5,527 bases of DNA from Puniceicoccales bacterium (GTDB lineage: Bacteria; Verrucomicrobiota; Verrucomicrobiia; Opitutales; LL51), in the NCBI GenBank assembly GCA_031268545.1, contig JAIRXD010000062.1, positions 1 to 5,527 on the forward strand. The letters run 5' to 3'. The translations under genes and the position numbers were made by a program. Numbering within the stretch: the first letter of the stretch is position 1; each line of letters opens with the position of its first letter. The notes below the pieces were generated by a model. It had not been told where the DNA came from and did no database searches. It was given only the letters and a program-made list of their open reading frames with translations. Positions 1 to 5,527 of the stretch are shown in pieces.

Positions 1-995
1 TGAAGGGGATGCGAGTGGCGACTATTATAACAAATGTGGGCAGTATTCTTGGAACTTTTGTGCCGGGAATACTGATCATTGGGCTTGGAAGTCTCTGGGT
101 TGCAACCGGGAGGCGTTCCAATGTAGAGCTCAGCTTCGCTAAGATTATTCCTGAATTATCCGGGCCTGCGCAGTTGGTTTTATTTTTAAATGTGATGCTT
201 GGCTTTGCAGGTTTGGAGATGTCAGCTTCGCATGCCGGTGATGTGAAGAATCCTCAGCGGGATTTTCCGAGGGCAATTTTACTTTCATCTTTGTTGATTT
301 TTGCCCTATCGGTCCTTGGGTCGATGGCGATTGCCATAGCGATTCCGGCGGAACGGTTGACATTGGAAACCGGAGTTATTGATACAGTGGATGTGCTGTT
401 GACGGATTTTGGACTGAAGTGGCTTAGTCCTGTGGTGGCCGGAATGATGATATTTGGCATGGTTGCCTGGTTTGTTACCTGGGTATCTGGGCCGCCTCGG
501 GGGATGTTAGCTACAGCTAAAACCGGCAATTTGCCTTTAATATTGCAAAAGGTGAACCCGGAGGGTATGCCGTCGGCGATAATGATATTTCAGGCGTTGG
601 TCATAACTTTGGCATCTTTTATATTTGTTTTGGTGCCGTCGGTGGAGACCTGTTTTTGGATTTTGGTGGCGATTTCTACCCAGGCGTCCTTGTTGATGTA
701 TATTTTGATGTATATTTCGGCCATAATATTGAGATACAAGTATCCAGATGTGGTGAGAGGTTATCGGGTACCTTTTGGAAATATTGGCATGATAACCGTT
801 GGTGTTATTGGTGCAGTGGTGTGTTTAGTATGTTATTTTATAGGGTTCATACCACCGGATGGATTTGAAATCGGTAATACTGCTTTGTATGTGGCGATGG
901 TGGTCGTTGGTAATCTATTGGTTGTTGTCCTTCCGTTTATCCTTTCTATGTTTCGTAAGCCGCAGTGGAAGAAGGAGATCATTATTGCCGAATAG
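1..995 (+). CDS. GadC-like amino acid antiporter (APC superfamily), 5'-truncated by window edge
   Basis: Inner-membrane amino-acid transporter, most like the glutamate:GABA antiporter family. The frame is open to the left edge. The ATG at 9 is not a convincing start, because a 12-helix carrier would lose about four helices and the purine run before it touches the codon. About eight hydrophobic segments are visible, fitting TM5-TM12. Seen in sequence: GLEMSASHAGDVKNPQRDFP near 205-265, which matches the GadC-type 'EASA-H-NP-RDYP' signature after TM6. The last two helices carry IGFIPPDG and VVVLPFILSMF, which I recall from GadC. Only about 14 residues follow the last helix, so the long C-terminal plug of E. 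coli GadC is absent. The substrate cannot be read from the sequence; glutamate/GABA is only the nearest relative, and exchange of another amino acid is as likely. Family call is firm, substrate is not. Confidence 0.9.
   Translation, partial: KGMRVATIITNVGSILGTFVPGILIIGLGSLWVATGRRSNVELSFAKIIPELSGPAQLVLFLNVMLGFAGLEMSASHAGDVKNPQRDFPRAILLSSLLIFALSVLGSMAIAIAIPAERLTLETGVIDTVDVLLTDFGLKWLSPVVAGMMIFGMVAWFVTWVSGPPRGMLATAKTGNLPLILQKVNPEGMPSAIMIFQALVITLASFIFVLVPSVETCFWILVAISTQASLLMYILMYISAIILRYKYPDVVRGYRVPFGNIGMITVGVIGAVVCLVCYFIGFIPPDGFEIGNTALYVAMVVVGNLLVVVLPFILSMFRKPQWKKEIIIAE
693..717 (+). repeat. Two-copy 12-bp tandem duplication inside the permease gene
   Basis: The 12-base unit TTGATGTATATT occurs twice head to tail (693-704 and 705-716), with the first base of a further unit at 717. 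It is in frame and encodes LMYI-LMYI within a predicted transmembrane helix. The reading frame is kept and the added residues are hydrophobic, so the protein is probably functional. It could be a recent slippage duplication or chance similarity of codons for the same residues. Confidence 0.6.
972..977 (+). promoter_or_regulatory. Shine-Dalgarno-like AAGGAG, possible ribosome site for a leader ORF
   Basis: AAGGAG is the best Shine-Dalgarno match near infC, but it lies about 100 bases before the infC start, inside the last codons of the permease (KKEI). It stands 7 bases before a TTG at 985 that opens a 31-codon frame. It may be chance, since lysine and glutamate codons easily produce this string. 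Confidence 0.35.
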
Positions 996-1080
996 GTTGT
1001 CGGTTGATAAATATAAGGTTGAAAAGTTATTAAATTTTTCCAACATTGGGCTATGTGTCGTGAATTGCGTGAATAATTAA
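985..1080 (+). CDS. Possible 31-codon leader peptide coupled to infC
   Basis: A short frame starts at TTG 985, seven bases after AAGGAG, and ends with TAA at 1078-1080. The last A of that stop is the first base of the infC ATG (TAATG), the classic arrangement for translational re-initiation. infC itself has no visible Shine-Dalgarno sequence, which makes coupling attractive. The peptide (LPNRLSVDKYK... ending VNCVNN) matches nothing I recognise and has no signal peptide or membrane helix. The frame overlaps the last codons of the permease. Against it: the TTG start is weak, the frame is short and stays open further upstream (to about 859), and the overlap may be accidental. A hypothesis, not a secure gene. 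Confidence 0.25.
   Translation: MPNRLSVDKYKVEKLLNFSNIGLCVVNCVNN
1004..1033 (+). promoter_or_regulatory. Weak candidate sigma-70-type promoter before infC
   Basis: TTGATA (1004-1009, one mismatch to TTGACA) is followed after 18 bases by TATTAA (1028-1033, two mismatches to TATAAT). This 84-base spacer is the largest on the plus strand and the natural place for a promoter driving infC and the genes after it. In A+T-rich sequence such matches are frequent, so this is only a candidate. If it is used, the transcript would begin inside the possible leader frame and lose its Shine-Dalgarno sequence. Confidence 0.2.
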
Positions 1081-1691
1081 TGGCAAATATTTCATTTAAA
1101 GGTGGCGGTTTCGGTAAAAAGGGCCCATGGAGGAATTTTACCAGAAAGAATGATAGGATAAAGGCGAAGGAAGTTCGCGTGATAGGTTCGGATGGCAATC
1201 AGCTTGGTGTGATGGAAACCGGAGCAGCCATCGCTCTTGCCAAGCAGGAAGGTCTTGATTTGGTGGAAATTAGTGCCAGTGCAAGTCCTCCGGTGTGCAA
1301 GATTGTGGATTTCGGGAAATATAAGTATGATGAGGGAAAAAAGCAAAAATCAGGCAAGACGACTTCAACGAAGATCAAGGAGGTAAAGTTTCGATTTTGT
1401 ACTGAAGAGCATGATTATCAAACAAAATTGAGACATGTGCTGGATTTTTTGATCGATGGCAACAAGGTTAAGATAGGCGTGGTATTCCGGGGACGCGAGA
1501 TGGACCTCACAAATTTGGGGTTTAATTTAATAAAAAAAGTGGCCGAAGATGCTAAGGAATTTGGCGTGCCGGATAGCGAGCCGAGATTGGCTGGGCGTAT
1601 GGTATTGCTGAGTTTATCGCCGGTAAAATCGACGAAAAAAAAGATTGCAATTTGTCCTGAAAAAGATCTTAATAACGGGCTTGAGTTATAA
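1080..1691 (+). CDS. infC: Translation initiation factor IF-3
   Basis: IF-3 binds the 30S subunit, prevents premature 50S joining and checks the initiator tRNA-start codon pair. The 203-residue product has both domains. The N-domain spans about residues 23-82 with GLDLVEIS and PPVCKIVDFGKYKY, then a lysine-rich linker to about 97. The C-domain spans about 98-185 with KIKEVKFR, EEHDYQTKLR and VVFRGREM. A glycine- and basic-rich N-terminal extension of about 22 residues and a short C-terminal tail account for the length above the usual 180 or so. The start is ATG 1080: a stop in frame lies at 1074-1076 and no other start gives the full N-domain. The ATG differs from the AUU start used for autoregulation in E. 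coli. No Shine-Dalgarno site precedes it. rpmI and rplT, usual followers of infC, are absent; an amidase gene follows after 4 bases. Confidence 0.97.
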   Translation: MANISFKGGGFGKKGPWRNFTRKNDRIKAKEVRVIGSDGNQLGVMETGAAIALAKQEGLDLVEISASASPPVCKIVDFGKYKYDEGKKQKSGKTTSTKIKEVKFRFCTEEHDYQTKLRHVLDFLIDGNKVKIGVVFRGREMDLTNLGFNLIKKVAEDAKEFGVPDSEPRLAGRMVLLSLSPVKSTKKKIAICPEKDLNNGLEL

Positions 1692-1695
1692 GCCT

Positions 1696-2727
1696 ATGTC
1701 TTTCAAGGTATTTTTATTTGCTTCCATTTTTATTTGCGCAGCCTATGTGGCGAGTTGTCAGGAAAAATCGTCGAAGGTTGGGGCTGCACAAAAATCGAAA
1801 CTTGTTTGCATAAAAAATGCGGGAACGGAGTATGTTTCTCTGGAATCCATTGCAAAAGATTTTGATGCGGAAATTGTTAGGAGTGGCTATAGTGTTACCA
1901 TTTCCAAGTCCGGTGTGATTGCTAAATTCGTTTCGAAGGATAGATATTTTTATTATAATGACTGCAAATTATTCATTTGCAACCCTATCTTGTTGTGGAA
2001 GAAGAAGTTATATCTGGCAATGAATGATTATGAATCCTATGTTCAGCCGATGTTTTCACCGAAGGTAATTGCAAATTCTACGCCTGGATTGAAGACAATT
2101 GTCATAGACCCTGGCCATGGCGGTAAGGATAGTGGAACGGTGAATCGCCTCCATAGGCTGGAGGAAAAAAATCTCACATTGGCGGTGGCGAAGATTGTGC
2201 AAGCTGAACTTAAGTTGTTGGGATTTAACGCGATACTTACAAGAAATAGCGATGTTCACAGGGAATTAGCTGATCGGGTGGCTGACGCGAATAGTGTAAA
2301 GGCGGATTTTTTTGTGAGTATACATTTCAACTCTGCTGACTCCAAATCGGCGAGAGGTGTGGAGATTTTTACGCTGACGCCGGCTGGCCAACCTTCTTCT
2401 TATAGTTCCAACAGAACGGCTTCTGATTCAGTGTCCTTTGCTGGAAATGAATTTGATCACTGGAATACGATTGCCGGATATTCGATGCTCTATTCGATGA
2501 AGCAGCGGCTTAAGTTCAGTGATCGTGGGGTCAAACATGCCAGGTTTGAGGTTTTAAAAAGGCTTTCTTGTCCTGGAATTTTGATAGAAACCGAATTTCT
2601 TTCTAATAATGTTGTGGCTAAATTATTTACGACACAGGATTATATAGAGAACACAGCTTTGGCCATAGTGAATGGTGTCTATCGTTATTATCTTAACATC
2701 AACGCTATAAGTAAGTTAAGGTCATAA
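1696..2727 (+). CDS. Lipoprotein N-acetylmuramoyl-L-alanine amidase (Amidase_3)
   Basis: Zinc hydrolase that cuts the amide bond between N-acetylmuramic acid and the peptide stem of peptidoglycan. From ATG 1696 the product is 343 residues. Residues 1-20 form a signal peptide followed by the lipobox VASC with Cys21, so a lipid-anchored envelope protein is expected; Gln at +2 does not suggest inner-membrane retention by the enterobacterial rule. Residues about 35-120 resemble the copper-amine-oxidase-like N-terminal domain (EYVSLESIAKDF) found on many wall enzymes. The Amidase_3 domain runs from about 133 to 335: VIDPGHGG (His141), LEEKN (Glu157), SIHFNS (His210) and ILIETEFLSN (Glu298) give the expected zinc ligands and catalytic glutamate. 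A longer frame from TTG 1645 overlaps infC by 47 bases and would bury the signal peptide, so I rejected it. The gene begins 4 bases after the infC stop, with no strong Shine-Dalgarno site, suggesting coupled translation. Confidence 0.92.
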   Translation: MSFKVFLFASIFICAAYVASCQEKSSKVGAAQKSKLVCIKNAGTEYVSLESIAKDFDAEIVRSGYSVTISKSGVIAKFVSKDRYFYYNDCKLFICNPILLWKKKLYLAMNDYESYVQPMFSPKVIANSTPGLKTIVIDPGHGGKDSGTVNRLHRLEEKNLTLAVAKIVQAELKLLGFNAILTRNSDVHRELADRVADANSVKADFFVSIHFNSADSKSARGVEIFTLTPAGQPSSYSSNRTASDSVSFAGNEFDHWNTIAGYSMLYSMKQRLKFSDRGVKHARFEVLKRLSCPGILIETEFLSNNVVAKLFTTQDYIENTALAIVNGVYRYYLNINAISKLRS

Positions 2728-2773
2728 TCTTTGATTAGTTGCATTAATTTCTTAGATTCTATTATGGGTGATT

Positions 2774-3277
2774 ATGAATTGTAAGTGTCATTTTTGTGGT
2801 AAGCCGGCGGCGGTGCATGTTACTCAGGTTATTAATGACAGCATGCAAAATGTGTATTTGTGCAGTAACTGCGCTCAAAAGCATGGTATGTTTGATCCGG
2901 ATAGCTCTCATCTGTCGATACTTAAGAATATCAGCGGGGCATTGGTAAGCAAGATGCAGGCGTTTTCTTTCAGCCCGATTTTGAGTTGCAGTAAATGTGG
3001 ATTTTCGTTGGCAGACTACAAAGAAACTGGCCTTGTGGGCTGTTCAGCATGCTATTTGGAGATGTATGATTTCATGATAAAGACGATCGAAAATTTACAA
3101 AAAAGCACTGAATATTTGGGTAAAGTTCCAAGTAATATGAACTATAAGTCATTGAATCACAATGGTAAAGCTGATTTGCGCGAATCCCTTGAGGAGGCTC
3201 TGAGGGTTGCGATCGACGAGGAGAGATACGAGGATGCGGCGAGAATAAGGGATCGGCTGAGGGCGTCGTTTGGATGA
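2774..3277 (+). CDS. mcsA: McsA, zinc-binding activator of protein arginine kinase
   Basis: Small UvrB/UvrC-motif protein that in Firmicutes binds McsB and stimulates its kinase activity. The 167-residue product shows two four-cysteine zinc-ribbon-like modules: Cys5/Cys8 with Cys30/Cys33 (an extra Cys3 is present), and Cys72/Cys75 with Cys90/Cys93. The C-terminal UVR motif lies at about 135-165 (LEEALRVAIDEERYEDAARIRDRL). ATG 2774 gives the family-typical beginning MNCKCHFCGKPA; GTG 2768 would add only two residues. GGTGAT at 2767-2772 pairs with the extended anti-Shine-Dalgarno sequence and supports ATG 2774. Its stop overlaps the mcsB start as ATGA, the usual sign of paired translation. No ctsR precedes it, unlike the Firmicute operon. 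A UVR motif alone could suggest nucleotide excision repair, but the cysteine modules and mcsB partner argue for McsA. Confidence 0.93.
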   Translation: MNCKCHFCGKPAAVHVTQVINDSMQNVYLCSNCAQKHGMFDPDSSHLSILKNISGALVSKMQAFSFSPILSCSKCGFSLADYKETGLVGCSACYLEMYDFMIKTIENLQKSTEYLGKVPSNMNYKSLNHNGKADLRESLEEALRVAIDEERYEDAARIRDRLRASFG

Positions 3278-4335
3278 AAAGCGTAAAGCAATTTTTGTTG
3301 AATAGTGGTGAATTTTTTGGTGATATTGGCCAGCAAAAGGATATCGTTTTGAGCTCGAGAATTAGATTGGCGCGAAATTTGGCAAATCACAAATTCCCGA
3401 ACTGGGCTAACGATGCTGAGCGGGATAATATTGCCGAGGTTGCTAAATCTAAGTTGAACGGACTGAAGCAGTTAAATGGCGGTGTTTTTTTTAAGATCAG
3501 CAGTCTAAAGGATTATGAAAAGCTGGCGTTGTGCGAGCACTATATGATAAGTAAGGATCTGTCGTTATCCGGATCCTGGGTGGCCTGCAGTGTGGATCAG
3601 GCTCTTTCGGTCATGATCAATGAAGAGGATCACCTTCGAATACAAGTACTTAGGGGTGGTATGGGACTGAAGGCGCTTTGGAAAATCATAGGTACAATCG
3701 ATGACGATTTGGATGGTGGCGATTTTGCTTTTGATGAAAAAATCGGCTATTTAACGGCCTGCCCGACGAATATTGGCACCGGCATGCGGGCGTCGGTCAT
3801 GATGCATCTCCCTGGGCTGGTGATAAATAAGCAAATTCAGTACACAATAGATGCACTCAACAAGGTTGGCGTTACGGTTCGTGGTACCCTTGGCGAAGGG
3901 ACGGAGGCTTTTGGTAACATTTTTCAGGTGTCGAACCAACACACGCTTGGTCTGTCGGAGCAGGATATAATAGTGAAGATAGAGCATGTGGCTAAGACAG
4001 TTATGGAACACGAAGAGGTTGCGAGAGACCAAATTTTCAAGTCTTCGAAGGCCTTTATTTTGGACAAAATATGCAGAGCTCATGGGATTTTGCGGTCTTG
4101 TTACAGGGTCGGAGGAGCCGAATCATTCGAGCTTTTATCTCTGATGAGATTGGCTTCGGAGCGCGGAATTTTGCCAATATCCTACAGAAATGGCATTGAC
4201 AGATATATGCTTGAGATACAAAAGGGCCACTTGATGGTATTTTCCGATGATGCCGCTATTTCGGAAGTCAGAGATGTAATGCGGGCAAAAATATTACGTA
4301 AGTTCTTCTCTGATATAGATATATCGATAGATTGA
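3274..4335 (+). CDS. mcsB: McsB, protein arginine kinase
   Basis: Phosphagen-kinase-fold enzyme that transfers phosphate from ATP to arginine side chains of proteins; in Bacillus this marks substrates for ClpCP. At 353 residues it has the usual length. Motifs seen: VLSSRIRLARN (25-35, nucleotide-binding arginines), NEEDH (116-120), ACPTNIGTGMRASV with Cys163 (162-174), RGTLGEGTEAFGN with Glu208 and Glu211 (203-215), and SNQHTLGLSE. The C-terminal RDVMRA (333-338) fits the RDxxRA motif of the phospho-arginine binding pocket, so allosteric control is probably retained. The N-terminal domain of free-amino-acid guanidino kinases is missing, as expected for McsB, so creatine or free arginine is an unlikely substrate. 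The start is fixed by the ATGA overlap with mcsA; TGAGGG about 10 bases upstream may serve as ribosome site. No clpC lies in the window. Confidence 0.96.
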   Translation: MKSVKQFLLNSGEFFGDIGQQKDIVLSSRIRLARNLANHKFPNWANDAERDNIAEVAKSKLNGLKQLNGGVFFKISSLKDYEKLALCEHYMISKDLSLSGSWVACSVDQALSVMINEEDHLRIQVLRGGMGLKALWKIIGTIDDDLDGGDFAFDEKIGYLTACPTNIGTGMRASVMMHLPGLVINKQIQYTIDALNKVGVTVRGTLGEGTEAFGNIFQVSNQHTLGLSEQDIIVKIEHVAKTVMEHEEVARDQIFKSSKAFILDKICRAHGILRSCYRVGGAESFELLSLMRLASERGILPISYRNGIDRYMLEIQKGHLMVFSDDAAISEVRDVMRAKILRKFFSDIDISID

Positions 4336-4338
4336 TCA
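4333..4338. other. Abutting convergent stop codons (TGATCA palindrome) of mcsB and tgt
   Basis: The TGA of mcsB (4333-4335) and the TGA of tgt read on the minus strand (4336-4338) sit side by side, forming the palindrome TGATCA. There is no intergenic base. Any terminator for either gene must lie within the coding sequence of the other. Only A+T-rich imperfect pairings are visible near here (4312-4325 and 4341-4360), neither followed by a convincing T-run after a G+C stem. Confidence 0.9.
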
Positions 4339-5523
4339 CCGAAAAATATTCCATTTTTTCAGGATATCCATAAAAGTTCCTGTTTTTATAGCTTCCCTTA
4401 TTTTTTTCACAAAACTGCTCATAAATTCTATATTATGTATCGCAAGTAATTGTCCTCCAAGCAGTTCTTTCGCTTTGAATAGATAATGAATATATGCTTT
4501 GGTGAAATTTTTACAACAATAGCAATTACAATTTTCATCAATGGGCGACAGATCTTCGGAAAATTTAGAGTTTTTGATATTTATAAACTCTTTGCCATCA
4601 GCATGTTGTGGTTCGAGTATGGCGCCACCATGTCTTGCCAATCTGGTCGGGTGAACACAATCGAATGTATCTATTCCGCAGGTAATTCCGTGGATGATAT
4701 CGCCCAGGCCGCATATGCCAAGAAGATGCGTAGGTTTTTGATTATCAACATATTGGCATGTCATATGCACAATTTCATGCATTTGACTTTTCGATTCGCC
4801 GAGGCTTCCTCCTATGGCCTGGCCAAAAAAGTAATTATTGTTGACAAATTCCGCGCTAGTTTTCCTAAGGTCCTCATACACACCACCTTGAATTATGCCG
4901 TATAGGGCTTGCATTGACGTATCATGCTTTTTGAATTCCACCAAGCTTCGCAATTCCCAGCGATGGCTCATGTTCATCGAGCGTTCGGTATATAACCTAT
5001 TGGTGTGGAATGGGGTACATTCATCAAGGGCCAATATTATATCGGCTCCGAGTTGGCATTGAGTTTTTATCGATCCTTCCGGGGTCAGCAGGCAAGTGCG
5101 GCCATCGATATATGATCTAAAAGTAGCGCCGATTTCATCTATTTTGAGAAGTGTTTTGGGTCTTACACCGCTACTTTTCCCTTTGATTTCCGCAGTAACA
5201 CCGCCATGGCCGAGGCTAAATATCTGAAATCCGCCGGAGTCGGTGAACATTGGGCCGTTCCAATTCAACATCTTATGTAACCCTCCGTGCTTTTGGACGA
5301 GATTGCCTCCGGGTTGCAAAAAAAGATGATAGGTATTGCACAAAATTATATCGGCTCCGGCACTTTTAACTTGCTGGGTCGTCACAGATTTCATAGCACC
5401 TTTGGTGGCACAGAAAACGAAATTTGGCGTCTCTATTTTGCCGTGGGGCGTTTGGAGAAGCCCAGATCGGGCATTGGATGTGGCATCCCTGTGTGTAATT
5501 TTGTAGCTAAGGTTTTCGTACAT
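4336..5523 (-). CDS. tgt: tRNA-guanine transglycosylase (queuosine pathway), possibly queuine-type
   Basis: Replaces guanine-34 of GUN-anticodon tRNAs with preQ1 (most bacteria) or queuine (eukaryotes). The 395-residue protein has the TIM-barrel family motifs: FTDSGGFQIFSL with Asp95 (general base region), LALDECTP (165-171), YGIIQGGV (208-215), nucleophile region GIDTFDCV with Asp288, HPTRLARHG (291-299), and the zinc site CNCYCC (332-337) with His363 in LLAIHN. The substrate loop, normally GGLAVGE, reads GGSLGE (238-243), one residue shorter, and continues SKSQ, which resembles the eukaryotic catalytic subunit as I remember it. The ATG at 5521-5523 gives a normal N-terminus (YKITHRDATSNARSG), but only four bases upstream are visible, without a stop, so a slightly earlier start cannot be excluded. 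No queD/E/C/F gene, queA, or transporter is present in the window. Confidence 0.96.
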   Translation of the reverse strand: MYENLSYKITHRDATSNARSGLLQTPHGKIETPNFVFCATKGAMKSVTTQQVKSAGADIILCNTYHLFLQPGGNLVQKHGGLHKMLNWNGPMFTDSGGFQIFSLGHGGVTAEIKGKSSGVRPKTLLKIDEIGATFRSYIDGRTCLLTPEGSIKTQCQLGADIILALDECTPFHTNRLYTERSMNMSHRWELRSLVEFKKHDTSMQALYGIIQGGVYEDLRKTSAEFVNNNYFFGQAIGGSLGESKSQMHEIVHMTCQYVDNQKPTHLLGICGLGDIIHGITCGIDTFDCVHPTRLARHGGAILEPQHADGKEFINIKNSKFSEDLSPIDENCNCYCCKNFTKAYIHYLFKAKELLGGQLLAIHNIEFMSSFVKKIREAIKTGTFMDILKKWNIFR

Positions 5524-5527
5524 TATA

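Noticed and set aside
9..11. ATG 9 as the true start of the permease
   Set aside because: The frame is open to the left edge, the purine run AAGGGG touches the ATG, and starting here would remove the first helices of the APC fold.
833..1198. 121-codon minus-strand frame spanning the permease end and infC start
   Set aside because: It is antisense to two conserved genes, has no ribosome site I can see and no recognisable product.
2739..2765. Possible promoter before mcsA (TTGCAT, 15-base gap, TATTAT)
   Set aside because: The -35 match is poor (3 of 6), the spacer is short, and transcription would start within about two bases of the mcsA ATG. Read-through from infC and the amidase is simpler.
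4312..4329. Alternating AT palindromes (GATATA/TATATC, TATCGATA) at the end of mcsB
   Set aside because: They follow from repeated Asp-Ile codons (DIDISID) in A+T-rich sequence; stems are short and weak, so no regulatory role is supported.
4341..4360. Possible terminator hairpin GAAAAAT...ATTTTTTC just inside the 3' end of tgt
   Set aside because: The stem would be almost all A-T pairs, imperfect, and encodes the C-terminal residues of Tgt; it lacks a G+C-rich stem followed by a T-tract.
4486..4905. 139-codon open frame on the plus strand opposite tgt
   Set aside because: It lies wholly antisense to strongly conserved tgt codons and its translation shows no recognisable domain.

Overview
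The window looks like ordinary chromosome from a bacterium with moderate-to-low G+C. It carries five protein genes plus the 3' part of a sixth, packed with almost no spacer. The arginine-kinase pair mcsA-mcsB without ctsR or clpC, a GadC-type amino-acid antiporter and an unusual Tgt together recall the Planctomycetes-Verrucomicrobia-Chlamydiae group, perhaps a host-associated member. That placement is inference from gene content and recalled sequence motifs, with no database search, and is held at moderate-to-low confidence.

Layout, left to right. Positions 1-995 (+) are the C-terminal two-thirds of an APC-superfamily amino-acid antiporter that starts outside the window. An 84-base spacer follows; it may hold a weak promoter and a 31-codon leader ORF that ends on the infC start codon. 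infC (1080-1691, translation initiation factor IF-3) is followed after 4 bases by a lipoprotein N-acetylmuramoyl-L-alanine amidase (1696-2727). After 46 bases comes mcsA (2774-3277), which overlaps mcsB (3274-4335) by four bases. These four genes share strand and spacing and probably form one transcription unit. On the opposite strand tgt (4336-5523) runs toward mcsB, and the two stop codons abut.

Functions: IF-3 acts in translation initiation, the amidase in septal or cell-wall peptidoglycan remodelling, and McsA-McsB in protein-arginine phosphorylation linked to protein quality control. Tgt inserts a queuosine-pathway base into tRNA wobble position 34. They do not form one pathway; the grouping is housekeeping and stress functions.

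I saw no rRNA, tRNA, CRISPR array, insertion sequence, phage gene or recognisable riboswitch, and no convincing terminator. Nothing here amounts to an undescribed multi-gene system. The two best leads are the possible translationally coupled leader ORF in front of infC and the altered substrate-pocket loop of Tgt, which resembles queuine-using enzymes more than preQ1-using bacterial ones.
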